The notes under the pieces: model-generated
Seen by the model: only the letters and a program-made list of their open reading frames with translations
The model's database searches: none
What the model was told of the DNA's origin: nothing
NCBI RefSeq assembly: GCF_000422965.1
Contig: NZ_AUHB01000002.1
Span: 445,325 to 509,324, forward strand
DNA: 64,000 nucleotides
Source: Pleomorphomonas oryzae DSM 16300
GTDB lineage: Bacteria > Pseudomonadota > Alphaproteobacteria > Rhizobiales > Pleomorphomonadaceae
Direction of reading: 5' to 3'
Made by a program: the position numbers and the translations under genes
Shown here: one piece after another, positions 27,992 to 36,843 of the stretch
Layout of the letters: each line of letters opens with the position of its first letter
How positions within the stretch are numbered: the first letter of the stretch is position 1

Positions 27992-28965
27992 TGTGGTTCT
28001 CCGGCGGCAATCGAAGCGGCGGGGATGGGGGATGCGTCAGCCATCGGACTGGCAGGCGTGGCAGGAGCGGCCGGGGCAACAGGCACCGCAGCAGGTGCAG
28101 CAGGCGCCTCGAGCGGCGTCACGCGCCGGCTCGGGCCGCCTTCTTTCACCGGGACGGAATACTGGGTGAGTTCGGTCGCCCGTCGCACCCAAACCGTGGC
28201 GTCGGTAACGGGTGGCGGTGTTGGCTCGGCCTTGACGTTTTCGGTCTTGTGGGCGGTGGTCAGATCGGCGACGCCGATCGGCCGGAAGGCGGCGGCGCGT
28301 ACCTCGCCGGCCTTTCTCAGCACCAGTGACAGGCTGCCGACACTCTGGGCCAGCACGAGTTTCTGGGCGGCTTCCGGCGACGCTTCGACGGTGACGGTAT
28401 GTGCCACCACCGCCTCAGTGCTCTTTTCATCGGCCATCTGATCGATCGACAGAATGCGCACGTCCTGCAAGATCACCTCGGCCACCTCGGTGGTGGTCAG
28501 CACCACATCGACCCGGTCGCCCGGCAGTACCAGGCCGCCGACACCCGCCACGTCGTTGACACGGAGCGTCACGGCGCGGTTGCCGTCGGAGATCAAGCGG
28601 GAGAGAGCGGCACGCTCGCCGGGGCCGGTCAGCTTGGAGGCGAACAGCGGTTCGCCCTGCTCCAGCGGATAGAGCACGGTGCGCGCGCCATCCTTGAACA
28701 GATCATCGGTGGTGGCGAACGCTCCGGGCGGCAATTCGCTATCTGGCCAGGCAATTTCCCGGACCGACTGGCGGGACAGCGGCGCGCCGAAGCGGAGCGG
28801 TTCGGCGGCGACCACCAGTGTCCCCAGAGTTACGGAAGGTCGTGAAGCCTCAAGCTCTCTGAGCCGGGCCGCCGAGGCATTGTCGAGCCAACGGCTGCCA
28901 GCCCAAACGGCACCGCCACCACAGGCGATAGCAAGCAGGATCATGACCTTGAAATTGGCGCGCAT
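27988..28965 (-). CDS. cpaB: Flp pilus assembly protein CpaB (RcpC)
   Basis: 325-residue pilus assembly protein with an N-terminal membrane helix or signal anchor (VMILLAIACGGGAVWAGSRWL). An SAF domain (LVVAAEPLRFGAPLSRQSVREIAWP) is followed by the CpaB/RcpC domain (NRAVTLRVNDVAGVGGLVLPGDRVDVVLT). A low-complexity Ala/Pro tail ends it. It is the first gene of the minus-strand tad operon. No flp pilin or prepilin peptidase lies upstream; alanine racemase diverges there. The ATG at 28965 with GGAG upstream is preferred to the earlier frame start at 28992. Confidence 0.92.
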   Translation of the reverse strand: MRANFKVMILLAIACGGGAVWAGSRWLDNASAARLRELEASRPSVTLGTLVVAAEPLRFGAPLSRQSVREIAWPDSELPPGAFATTDDLFKDGARTVLYPLEQGEPLFASKLTGPGERAALSRLISDGNRAVTLRVNDVAGVGGLVLPGDRVDVVLTTTEVAEVILQDVRILSIDQMADEKSTEAVVAHTVTVEASPEAAQKLVLAQSVGSLSLVLRKAGEVRAAAFRPIGVADLTTAHKTENVKAEPTPPPVTDATVWVRRATELTQYSVPVKEGGPSRRVTPLEAPAAPAAVPVAPAAPATPASPMADASPIPAASIAAGEPQ

Positions 28966-29110
28966 CGGGACATTTTCTCCGGATGCGAGCAATCTAGCAG
29001 CTTTACGATAAAGGCCGGTTCAATCGGTTCGTGGCTTTTCCGCAATCATCTCAATGTTCTGTTAACCTCTTGAGCGCCGGTTCTTGGCCAGTTTGGCTTG
29101 CGGCGGACCG

Positions 29111-30265
29111 ATGAGCGGGCTAAGCCGCTTCAAGACGGTCCATCGGACGGTGGAGGGAAGGGTGTCGGCTTCTGGGAACGTTTCAGGCGTGGCCGCAGCG
29201 GGGGGCATCCTGACTATCGGCGTTGAAACCGTTGTTGCCAACTGGAAGAGCCTCGCCGCTCGCGTTGCGCCGGCTCGCTCAGCCGCCGTGGTCAAGGCCG
29301 ACGCTTATGGTCTTGGCGCCGTACCTTTGGTTCGGCCGCTCTACGATGCCGGTTGCCGCGACTTCTTCGTCATAGCGCTGTCGGAAGCCGAGGCGTTTCG
29401 GCCGCTACTGCCGTCCGACGCGGCCATCTACGTGCTGAATGGTCTTTTGCCGGGAACAGCGGCGGCTTACGGCGACGGCATCCTGCCCGTGCTGAACTCG
29501 CTGGCCCAGTGTCGCGCTTGGGCCGAAGCCAGACGTGGCAGCCGGCCGTCGGTGATCCAGGTCGATACGGGCATGTCGCGCCTCGGCCTCGACGTTGCCG
29601 AACAACAGGCGCTCGCCAGTGATCCCGGCCTGCTCTCGGCCACCGGTGCGCGCCTGATCATGAGCCATCTTGCCTGCGCTGACGAGCCGGACAAGCCGGC
29701 AAGCGGCGAGCAACTCGCCGCCTTCGGGGCCGCTCGCGAACGATTGCCAGGCCTTCCTGGCTCACTTGCCGCCTCAAGCGGCATTTTCCTCGGGGCTGAC
29801 TATCATTTCGATCTCTGCCGGCCCGGTGCCTCGCTCTATGGCATCGAGACCAGCCCGCTCGCGACAGGTATCAAGTCGGTGGTCGATCTCAGGGTGCGCG
29901 TCGCCCAGCTCAGGGAGATCGAGGCGGGCACCTCGGTCGGCTATGGCTATACCTTCCGCGCCAGCCGAACGACCCGCCTCGCCACGCTGGCAACGGGATA
30001 TGCCGACGGCTGGTGGCGGCGCTTCTCGAACGGCGCCGGCGCCGCCTATTTCGGCGACACGCGCCTGCCGTCGATCGGCCGCGTCTCCATGGACAGCTTT
30101 TCGGTGGATGTAAGTGCCCTGCCAGCGGGCACGCTCGCCGAGGGCGATCTCCTTGAGCTGATCGGTCCCCACCAGAGCGTCGATGACGTGGCGCGCGCAG
30201 TCGGCACGATCGGCTACGAAGTGCTGACCGCGCTTGGCCATCGCTATCATCGCATCTACCGTTGA
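29111..30265 (+). CDS. alr: Alanine racemase
   Basis: 384-residue PLP enzyme converting L- to D-alanine for peptidoglycan. The PLP lysine motif is AAVVKADAYGLGA near the N-terminus and the catalytic Tyr motif is GTSVGYGYTFRAS. Other family segments are QVDTGMSRLGLD and RVSMDSFSVDVS. An N-terminal extension of about 25 residues precedes the barrel. The ATG at 29111 is a reasonable start, but the ribosome site is weak and later GTG codons could serve. It is convergent with the methyltransferase gene (4-base gap). Confidence 0.94.
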   Translation: MSGLSRFKTVHRTVEGRVSASGNVSGVAAAGGILTIGVETVVANWKSLAARVAPARSAAVVKADAYGLGAVPLVRPLYDAGCRDFFVIALSEAEAFRPLLPSDAAIYVLNGLLPGTAAAYGDGILPVLNSLAQCRAWAEARRGSRPSVIQVDTGMSRLGLDVAEQQALASDPGLLSATGARLIMSHLACADEPDKPASGEQLAAFGAARERLPGLPGSLAASSGIFLGADYHFDLCRPGASLYGIETSPLATGIKSVVDLRVRVAQLREIEAGTSVGYGYTFRASRTTRLATLATGYADGWWRRFSNGAGAAYFGDTRLPSIGRVSMDSFSVDVSALPAGTLAEGDLLELIGPHQSVDDVARAVGTIGYEVLTALGHRYHRIYR

Positions 30266-30269
30266 CGAC

Positions 30270-31103
30270 TTAGGGACGCGCGATCACAGCGAAGGCCGTG
30301 GCGCCACCCCGCCATGATCCGCCGGTCGCGAAGTCAGCAATTTCCACGGCCGAATAGGCGGCGGCTCGCACCTCTTCGATGATGGCGGCTGGGGTGTAGT
30401 ACTGCATCCAGTTATACACTTGGAACGTACGGTCGGGCGTTGCGATGAGATAGCGGTCGAGGCCGATTGCCTCGCTCGGATAGAGAAAAGTCGCTTTGAA
30501 GCCAACATAGTCGCCAGCGGCCCAGAAGCCGCCCATCAGGCGGTTCTCGAAGATCCTCTCCTCGCGCAGGTTCTCGAACATGCCGGTTGAAAAGACATCG
30601 AACACAAAAACGCCGTTCGGCTTCAACGCGGCCCGGATCTTGTCGAGGATGAGCCGGCGCTTATTCGGCGCCATCGCGCAGAAGTCGCCATAGATCATGG
30701 TGACAACGTCCTGATCCCCGGGGAGATCGTCTCGGAGATAGTCCGCCTGCCGATAGTCTATGGGAAAATTGGCCGCCTTCGCTGCCTTGCTTGCATAAGC
30801 CAAGGAGTTGGCTGAAAAATCAAGGCCGGTTACCAGCGCGCCGCGTTTGGCATATCGGCTTGTGTAGAGACCTGGCCCGCAGCCGAGATCGGTGATAGCG
30901 GCACCGGCGAGCGGGAAGCGCCGGTCCAGCCAGCCGACGAAAGCGTCGATCGCGCTCGCCCGCCGTGAGGCGAGGTCGCTGGTCTCGTCGAGATGAAAGC
31001 GCAGCATCTCATCGGCGATGTGAGGGTCGGTCCAGAGCAGCTCGGTGGTCGAAACTGAAAAGGGAGCAGGGCGGACGAGAAAGTCGGCGAGAGTTTCGTA
31101 CAT
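30270..31103 (-). CDS. Class I SAM-dependent methyltransferase
   Basis: 277-residue methyltransferase. The SAM-binding glycine loop is AITDLGCGPGLYTSRYA (motif I, about residues 68-84), followed by acidic motif GLDFSANSLAYA and motif IV-like MIYGDFCAM. Substrate unknown. The first 60 residues form a helical lid (TELLWTDPHIADEMLRFHLD) seen in small-molecule methyltransferases. It stands alone between alr (convergent) and the kdu operon. Confidence 0.8.
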   Translation of the reverse strand: MYETLADFLVRPAPFSVSTTELLWTDPHIADEMLRFHLDETSDLASRRASAIDAFVGWLDRRFPLAGAAITDLGCGPGLYTSRYAKRGALVTGLDFSANSLAYASKAAKAANFPIDYRQADYLRDDLPGDQDVVTMIYGDFCAMAPNKRRLILDKIRAALKPNGVFVFDVFSTGMFENLREERIFENRLMGGFWAAGDYVGFKATFLYPSEAIGLDRYLIATPDRTFQVYNWMQYYTPAAIIEEVRAAAYSAVEIADFATGGSWRGGATAFAVIARP

Positions 31104-31162
31104 GATGGCGGCAGGATAAGCGCCGATTATCCCAGGCGAAAGACGACTCTCGACGGCTAAAG

Positions 31163-31191
31163 AAAAAGCCGCGTCCCCTTGAGAGGACGCG
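31163..31191 (-). terminator. Terminator of the kdg/kdu operon
   Basis: On the minus strand CGCGTCC ... GGACGCG (31185-31191 and 31170-31176) around an 8-base loop is followed by GGC and five T. It lies about 30 bases after the kduD stop. Confidence 0.8.
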
Positions 31192-31219
31192 ACTGCCTCG
31201 TTCGAGTTATGGCCCGCGA

Positions 31220-32005
31220 TCAGGGCTGCTTGCCGATGTAGGCGAGAATGCCGCCATCGACGTAGAGGATGTGGCCGTTGACGAAGTCCGAGGCCGAGGA
31301 GGCAAGGAAAACCGCCGGCCCCTTGAGATCATCGGTGGTGCCCCAGCGGCCGGCCGGCGTCTTCGCCCGGATGAACGAGTCGAACGGATGGCCGGGGACG
31401 CGCAGCGGCGCGGTCTGCGGCGTTTCGACATAGCCGGGGCCGATGCCGTTGCACTGGATGTTGAAGGCGCCGTATTCGGAGGCGATGTTGCGGGTCAGCA
31501 TCTTGAGGCCGCCCTTGGCCGCCGCGTAGGCCGACACCGTCTCGCGGCCGAGCTCCGACATCATCGAACAGATGTTGATGATCTTGCCGCCGCCCTTCTT
31601 CATCATGGAGGGGATCACCGCCTTGGCGACGATGAACGGCGCGGTGAGGTCGATGTCGATCACCTGACGGAAGTCCTTGACGTCCATCTCGTGCATCGGG
31701 ATGCGCTTGATGATGCCGGCGTTGTTGACCAGGATGTCGACGGAGCCGAGATCCTTCTCGATATCGGCCACCAGCTTCTGCACGGCCGGTTCGTCGGTGA
31801 CGTCGGCGATATAGCCCCGGGCGTCGATGCCGGCTGCCTTGTAGGCAGCGAGCCCCTTGGCCAGGAACTCCTCGTTGATGTCGTTGAAGGCGATGGTCGC
31901 ACCGGCCTCGGCCAGGGCGCTGGCCAGCGCGAACCCGATGCCATAGGAGGCGCCGGTGACCAGCGCCACCTTGCCTTCGAGCGAGAATGCGTTCGGATAG
32001 GTCAT
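31220..32005 (-). CDS. kduD: 2-deoxy-D-gluconate 3-dehydrogenase family SDR (KduD-like)
   Basis: 261-residue short-chain dehydrogenase. NAD(P) motif VTGASYGIG (16-24), NNAG, catalytic Ser in ICSMMSELG and YAAAKGG (Tyr-x-x-x-Lys). In the kdu pathway it reduces 3-deoxy-D-glycero-2,5-hexodiulosonate to 2-keto-3-deoxygluconate; the close relatives called gluconate 5-dehydrogenase share this sequence type, and the neighbour kduI is what favours KduD. It is the last gene of the operon, 20 bases after kduI. Confidence 0.85.
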   Translation of the reverse strand: MTYPNAFSLEGKVALVTGASYGIGFALASALAEAGATIAFNDINEEFLAKGLAAYKAAGIDARGYIADVTDEPAVQKLVADIEKDLGSVDILVNNAGIIKRIPMHEMDVKDFRQVIDIDLTAPFIVAKAVIPSMMKKGGGKIINICSMMSELGRETVSAYAAAKGGLKMLTRNIASEYGAFNIQCNGIGPGYVETPQTAPLRVPGHPFDSFIRAKTPAGRWGTTDDLKGPAVFLASSASDFVNGHILYVDGGILAYIGKQP

Positions 32006-32025
32006 TGCAGTCAGTCCTTGCTCGG

Positions 32026-32868
32026 TCAGCGCAGATTGCTGATGGCGATGTGGTCCATGTCGTCGAAGGTCTGGTTCTCGCCGCCCATTGCCCAGATGAA
32101 CGTGTAGGCAGCAGTGCCGCAGCCGGCATGGATCGACCAGGACGGCGAGATGACCGCCTGCTCGTTCTGCACCAGGATGTGACGGGTCTGATTGCCTTCG
32201 CCCATCATGTGGAAGACGGCCTGTCCCTCGGGAATATTGAAATAGGTGTAGATTTCCATGCGCCGCTCATGGGTATGGGCGGGCATGGTGTTCCAGACGC
32301 TGCCGGGCGCCAGCTGGGTAAGGCCCATGGAGAGCTGGCAGGTTTCCAGAACGTCCGGATGGATGAACTGGTTGATGACGCGCTTGTTGGCGGTCGCTTC
32401 GTCGCCAAGCGGCTTCTTCTTGGCATCAGTCATCGACAGGAAAGTGGTCTTGCAGGCTTTGTGAGCCGGAGCGGAGACCATGTAGAACTTGGCCGGCGCC
32501 TTGGGGTCGTCGCTCTTGAAGACGACGGACTTGGTGCCCTTGGTGATGTAGAGGCAATCCTGGAAGTTGAGGTGGAAGGTTTCGCCATCCGCTTCGATCG
32601 AACCGGCGCCGCCGATATTGAAAATGCCGATCTCGCGACGCTCCAGGATGTAGGACGTGCCGAAGTTTTTCATGCAGTCGATGCCCTTGTCGAGCGGCAC
32701 CGCCTGGCTCACCGGCTTGCAGCCGAATGTCACCATGCGATCGACATGGGAGTAAACGGCGACCACTTGGTCATCGACATAGAGATTTTCGATCAGGAAT
32801 TCAGCGCGCATCTCCTCGGTGGTGTAGCGCTTGAAATCCTTTTGGTTAGCCGAATAACGAATATCCAT
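32026..32868 (-). CDS. kduI: 5-dehydro-4-deoxy-D-glucuronate isomerase KduI
   Basis: 280-residue cupin-type metal-dependent isomerase that turns 4-deoxy-5-keto-uronate, released from unsaturated uronic acids, into 3-deoxy-hexodiulosonate. Family segments: MDIRYSANQKDFKRYTTEEMR at the start, FGTSYILERREIGIFNIGG, the metal-site stretch MPAHTHERRMEIYTYF and WSIHAGCGTAAYTFIWAMGGEN. The ATG at 32868 has GGAGAGATAAA upstream. It provides the link between the uronyl hydrolase at 48-49 kb and kdgK. Confidence 0.96.
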   Translation of the reverse strand: MDIRYSANQKDFKRYTTEEMRAEFLIENLYVDDQVVAVYSHVDRMVTFGCKPVSQAVPLDKGIDCMKNFGTSYILERREIGIFNIGGAGSIEADGETFHLNFQDCLYITKGTKSVVFKSDDPKAPAKFYMVSAPAHKACKTTFLSMTDAKKKPLGDEATANKRVINQFIHPDVLETCQLSMGLTQLAPGSVWNTMPAHTHERRMEIYTYFNIPEGQAVFHMMGEGNQTRHILVQNEQAVISPSWSIHAGCGTAAYTFIWAMGGENQTFDDMDHIAISNLR

Positions 32869-32899
32869 TTTATCTCTCCAATACGGTTGGGGCGGAAAC

Positions 32900-33361
32900 T
32901 CAGGCCAGAATCTTGACCACGACCTTGCGGACCTTGGCCGGCGCACCCGCGGCACAGCCAGGGCGGTGGATGTCGGTGGGATGGAAGACGGCATAGGCGC
33001 CGGTGCCGAGCACGAGATCGGTTTCGTCGGCCACGGCGGAAAAGAACTGCACGTCGCGATCTTCGAAGAAGTTCTCGGCCACCGGGTTGTTGCCGGCGAG
33101 CGGCGCGTAGCCGATCACCTCCCGGCCGCTCGCCACATACTGGATGTCGATATATCGGGCGTGCGATTCCGGTCGCTTGTCGGCCTTCGGCGCCGTTTCG
33201 TAATCCTGGATCAGCGCAAACAGGCGTTCGCCGTCGATGTCGACGCGCCCTGCCGGCAGAGCGGCAATATCGGTTCCCGCAAGGAACCGGAGGCCGCGCC
33301 GAATGTCTTCCGGCAGGTTGGCGGCGTCGCGGTCGAGCGTGGCAATATGGCTGAGATACAT
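32900..33361 (-). CDS. YhcH/YjgK/YiaL family cupin protein
   Basis: 153-residue beta-sandwich protein of the DUF386 family. Segments: MYLSHIATLDRDAANLPEDIRRGLRFL, the conserved PESHARYIDIQYVASGRE with metal-type His, and VFHPTDIHRPGCA. Members occur in sugar-acid operons (sialate, uronate) and may act as anomerases or mutarotases; that role is inferred here from the kdg/kdu neighbours. AGGAGGAAGCCG precedes the ATG at 33361. Confidence 0.85.
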   Translation of the reverse strand: MYLSHIATLDRDAANLPEDIRRGLRFLAGTDIAALPAGRVDIDGERLFALIQDYETAPKADKRPESHARYIDIQYVASGREVIGYAPLAGNNPVAENFFEDRDVQFFSAVADETDLVLGTGAYAVFHPTDIHRPGCAAGAPAKVRKVVVKILA

Positions 33362-33410
33362 CGGCTTCCTCCTGAACGGGGTTGGGGCCGGCGAACCGGC
33401 CCCTTGGCGA

Positions 33411-34415
33411 TTACTCCGCCACCTGCAGCTTTTCCGCCGGAGCGGTGGGAGCATCGGACGCGGGCGCTGCGCCCTTGATACGCTTGGCCCACATGCCGGT
33501 CAAAATCGGCACCAGGATCGCCGTGATGAGACAGGCGGCTGCGACCAGCGAGGTCGCGGCGGCGGCGGCCGGTTTGAAGGCGGGGACCATCTCGGCGATG
33601 ATCATCGGGTTGGCGACGGCGGCGCCCGCGGTCGAGGAAGCCGCGAGGCCGGCGGTGCCGTTGCCGCCACCGATCAGCTTATCGGCCAGCATCAGCGGAA
33701 TGCCGGTGATGATGATGACGATGACGCCGAGCAGCAGGCCGCCGAGACCGGTCTGGGCGATGACGTGCAGGTCGATGCCGTTACCGAGGGCAAAACCGAA
33801 GAACGGGATCAGCGTGTGCACGCACTTTCCGAAGAATTCCTTCAGGTCCTTGTCGAGGTTGCCCAGCAGGAAGCCGACCAGGAAGGGCAGCACCGCGCCG
33901 ACGAACAGGTGCGGCTCGAAGGTGGCGACACCGGCGGCGCCAAGGATGAACATCGACACCAGCGGACCGGATTCTATGGACATCAGCACGAAGGCGCCGG
34001 CCTCTTCCTTGGAGCCGTACTGCTGCATCACAGCTGCGTAGAGACCGCCGTTGGTCATGTCCATGGCCGCGCAGATGGCCAGCGCCGAGAAGCCGGCGAA
34101 CAGGCCCGACTGCACGCCTTCGAGCGGCAGGAACTGAGCGGCGGCGTAGGTCGCAGCCCAGGCGACCAGCGTCTTGACGACGACGAGGTTGCCCGACTTG
34201 CGCAGCACGGTGCCGGTGGCCCGGAGGTCGATGGTGGCGCCCATGCAGAAGAACCAGACGGCGAGGATCGGCACGGTGCCGGAGACCAGCCCGTTGGTGA
34301 AGGAGCCGAAATACTTGCCGGCTTCTGGGTAGAAGGTCTTGCAGAGCGCGCCCAGGATCAGCGGCGCCAGCATCAGCCCGCCAGGGATTTTGTCGATCGT
34401 CTTCTTGATGTTCAT
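33411..34415 (-). CDS. kdgT: 2-keto-3-deoxygluconate permease KdgT
   Basis: 334-residue membrane transporter with about 10 helices, importing 2-keto-3-deoxygluconate by proton symport. Matches to the family include [28 protein letters not shown] at the start, [27 protein letters not shown] and [19 protein letters not shown]. Normal length; a 20-residue Ala/Pro tail is unusual but harmless. Second gene of the operon, 48 bases after kdgK. Confidence 0.93.
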   Translation of the reverse strand: MNIKKTIDKIPGGLMLAPLILGALCKTFYPEAGKYFGSFTNGLVSGTVPILAVWFFCMGATIDLRATGTVLRKSGNLVVVKTLVAWAATYAAAQFLPLEGVQSGLFAGFSALAICAAMDMTNGGLYAAVMQQYGSKEEAGAFVLMSIESGPLVSMFILGAAGVATFEPHLFVGAVLPFLVGFLLGNLDKDLKEFFGKCVHTLIPFFGFALGNGIDLHVIAQTGLGGLLLGVIVIIITGIPLMLADKLIGGGNGTAGLAASSTAGAAVANPMIIAEMVPAFKPAAAAATSLVAAACLITAILVPILTGMWAKRIKGAAPASDAPTAPAEKLQVAE

Positions 34416-34463
34416 GGGTCCAGCCCTCTCCAGCGTGAAATTGGGTTTTATGCGGGCGACGGG

Positions 34464-35423
34464 TTACCGGCGCCGGGCGATTTCGGGAGCGAAGACGTCG
34501 GGGGTGGCGTCCTTCGGAATGATGGCGCCGCGGTGTTGCACGACCGCGCTGGCAACCACGTGGGCGCGATGCGCCGCCTCCGCCGGAGCAAGGCCGAGGC
34601 TGCGGCCGAGAAGATAGGCGGCCGAGAAACTGTCGCCGGCGGCCGTGGTGTCGACCACCTTGTCAACCGCGATGGCAGGCACGGTTTCCACCTTGCCGTC
34701 ATGGATCAGCGTACATGGCTTGGCGCCGTCCTTGATCACCGTCTCGAGGCGCGGCAGTGCCTTGAAATGGGCGGCACCGGCCTGCGGCGTCGGCTCGATG
34801 CCGAGCACCGCCAACTCCTCAACCGTCACCATGACGCAGCTCGCAAAAGCGATGACCTCTTCGTAGACGGCGCGCGTCGTCTCGACGTTCTCCCACAACA
34901 GCGGCCGGTAATTGCAATCGAAGTCGATGGCGACGCCATCGCGGGCAAGCTCGGCAAGGCGGGCGATCAGCCGGGCGCGGCTTTGCGACTTCAGAACGGC
35001 GAGACTGATGCCTGAAAGATAAATGTTGCTATAGCCGGCAAGCGCTTCGAGAAGGGCGTCGGAACCGTCGGTTTCAAACGCTTCGCGAACGGCGGCCTCG
35101 CCTCGCCAGTAAAAAAAGCGCCGCTCGCCGGCAGCGTCGGTCTTGATGAAGTAGAGGCCGGGGCGCCGCCCCGGACGGCGCAGCACCAGGCGGTCACTCA
35201 CGCCCTGGTCCCGCCAGAAGGCCGCCATGGCATCGCTGAACGGATCGTCGCCGATGGCGCTCACATAATCGACGAAGCCGCCAAGCCCTTCGCCGAGCCG
35301 CGCCATATAGGCCGCCGTATTGAAAGTGTCGCCACCGAAGGACTGCGTGATGCCACCGTCGGGCCGCTCCTGCAGTTCGACCATGCATTCGCCGATGGCG
35401 GCCACGCGAATATCCTTCGTCAC
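34464..35423 (-). CDS. kdgK: 2-dehydro-3-deoxygluconokinase KdgK
   Basis: 319-residue PfkB/ribokinase-family kinase that phosphorylates 2-keto-3-deoxygluconate to KDPG. N-terminal motif AAIGECMVEL and sugar site GGDTFNTAAYMARLG; the C-terminal PfkB signature is VVDTTAAGDSFSAAYLLG with the catalytic Asp. The GTG start at 35423 is supported by GGAGG with a 6-base spacer; an ATG 27 bases upstream lacks one. First gene of kdgK-kdgT-yhcH-kduI-kduD, divergent from the GntR regulator. A KDPG aldolase is not in the window. Confidence 0.9.
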   Translation of the reverse strand: MTKDIRVAAIGECMVELQERPDGGITQSFGGDTFNTAAYMARLGEGLGGFVDYVSAIGDDPFSDAMAAFWRDQGVSDRLVLRRPGRRPGLYFIKTDAAGERRFFYWRGEAAVREAFETDGSDALLEALAGYSNIYLSGISLAVLKSQSRARLIARLAELARDGVAIDFDCNYRPLLWENVETTRAVYEEVIAFASCVMVTVEELAVLGIEPTPQAGAAHFKALPRLETVIKDGAKPCTLIHDGKVETVPAIAVDKVVDTTAAGDSFSAAYLLGRSLGLAPAEAAHRAHVVASAVVQHRGAIIPKDATPDVFAPEIARRR

Positions 35424-35665
35424 GTCATCCTCCGATCTTCTGCCGGTCATTCCGAGCGGGTCTGATGTCCCGGCTCGTCGTGTCCTCATCTCGTTGGCCG
35501 AAACATCTGAGTCTTGTCATCTCAAGTCAATACGCAATAATCCAGCCCAAAATACAACAATACAGAATAATACTAAAGTTTATATGTAAGCTTATGGCGT
35601 GCTTGATTTGAGTACAAATCCGAAATATCGAAATATTAAACTCAATATGCGAGCCTATGTCAGAA

Positions 35666-35696
35666 TATATACAATCTTATATACAAGATATATAAG
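35666..35696. promoter_or_regulatory. Candidate operator with TATATACAA repeats
   Basis: TATATACAA occurs at 35666-35674 and again at 35678-35686, 12 bases apart. The second copy lies inside an inverted repeat CTTATAT-N7-ATATAAG (35676-35696). The divergent GntR/FCD regulator is the natural candidate to bind here. A similar TATATACAT occurs near 37844 upstream of the AraC gene. Confidence 0.4.
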
Positions 35697-35730
35697 GTAT
35701 ATGAATATGGTAAGGTAAAGAGAACGATGC

Positions 35731-35776
35731 GGTCACATTTTGGACAAATTGGAAAAACTGCGTCACATTGGACAGG
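35731..35776. repeat. Direct repeats resembling an insertion-sequence end
   Basis: GTCACATTTTGGACA (35732-35746) and GTCACATTGGACA (35762-35774) are near-identical and 30 bases apart. Multiple short repeats of this type are found at the ends of IS21-like elements, but no transposase or second end is visible, so it may only be a scar. Confidence 0.3.
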
Positions 35777-36050
35777 TCGTCGTGCGATCGTCAGTTTGCA
35801 CTTTTCAAGCGCTCGGTTTTGCTGATGCTGCCTCTCAAGGCGGTTTTGACCGGCATACGTAACGGTCCTGACCAAATAGCGGCACGCCGACTCGGTACTA
35901 ACCCGCTCTGATCTTTTTTATATATCTGATATACACAAGTTTGATGCCGACTTACCCGTCGTTGACGGATAACCAAGGCGGGGCGGCTTCAAGCCGGGCC
36001 TTCGAGGCGTCGGCAGCATATCATTTTGATCATTATGTGGGGCAGATGCG

Positions 36051-36806
36051 ATGACGGCTTGGACGATGAGCGACACGGGGCGATCGTCGGCAGGCAGCCT
36101 GCCGACGGGCGAAACAGCCGCCCAGCTCGTTCATCGCCGGCTGCGTGACGACATCGTTTCCATGCGTCGCCGGCCGGGCGACGTTATCTTCGAAAAGGAG
36201 ATCGCGCTTGAGGCGCGCGTCAGTCGAACACCGGTTCGCGAAGCATTGCTTCGCCTCGCCGATGAGAAGCTGATCGAGATCGTTCCCAAATCCGGCACCA
36301 TGGTGTCGCGCATTCCGGCTGAAATCCTGCCGGAGATCATTGTTGCCCGCGCCGCGCTGGAAGCGGTGACCGTGCGGGCGGCGGCCGAGAGTGCCAAAGG
36401 GTCCGAGGTCGCCGGTCTCAGGGCGATCATTGAGCGTCAGCGCGAGACGTTGGCCACCGGCGACATCGACGGCTTTCATGCCGCCGACGAGTTGATGCAC
36501 CGGGCCATCGCCGATGCCGGCAGATTGCCGGGACTCTGGACGATGATCCTGCAGATCAAGGTTCAGCTCGACCGCTATCGTCGACTGACCCTGCCGCAGC
36601 CGCATCGCATGGAGCGGGCCCTTGCCGAGCACGAGGCCATTATCGATGCCATCGCCCGCCATGATACTGCGACGGCGACGGCGGCGATGAACAGGCACCT
36701 CGATGGTCTCAGGGTCAGCCTGGCTCCGATCCGTGACCTCAACCCGGATTATTTTTCTGGCGATGTCGGCGCGGTCTACGACCGCTGGGCCGGCGAAACG
36801 GCTTGA
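36051..36806 (+). CDS. GntR-family (FCD domain) transcriptional regulator
   Basis: 251-residue FadR-type regulator. N-terminal winged helix (AAQLVHRRLRDDIVSMRRRPGDVIFEKEIALEARVSRTPVREALLRL, about residues 22-70) and C-terminal FCD ligand domain with metal/ligand His residues (HAADELMHRAIADA, LAEHEAIIDAIARHD). It diverges from kdgK, so it is probably the repressor of the kdg/kdu operon, with a sugar acid as inducer (inferred). The ATG at 36051 directly follows GGGGCAGATGCG; ATG 36066 is an alternative. Confidence 0.85.
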   Translation: MTAWTMSDTGRSSAGSLPTGETAAQLVHRRLRDDIVSMRRRPGDVIFEKEIALEARVSRTPVREALLRLADEKLIEIVPKSGTMVSRIPAEILPEIIVARAALEAVTVRAAAESAKGSEVAGLRAIIERQRETLATGDIDGFHAADELMHRAIADAGRLPGLWTMILQIKVQLDRYRRLTLPQPHRMERALAEHEAIIDAIARHDTATATAAMNRHLDGLRVSLAPIRDLNPDYFSGDVGAVYDRWAGETA

Positions 36807-36843
36807 GGTTGCCTTCCGGGTCAGACACCGGCTGGATAGGTGG

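Larger units (their letters stand above)
35424..36050. other. Long AT-rich region between kdgK and the GntR regulator
   Basis: 627 bases without a supportable gene. 35500-35720 is strikingly AT-rich compared with the neighbours. It contains TATATACAA repeats and an inverted repeat (35666-35696), a pair of GTCACATT...GGACA repeats (35731-35776) and a second AT-rich TATATATCTGATATACAC stretch near 35918-35935. Small open frames at 35660-35976 look like chance. Confidence 0.55.

Noticed and set aside
33237..35015. 592-codon plus-strand frame opposite kdgT and kdgK
   Set aside because: Low-complexity shadow of well-supported genes on the other strand.
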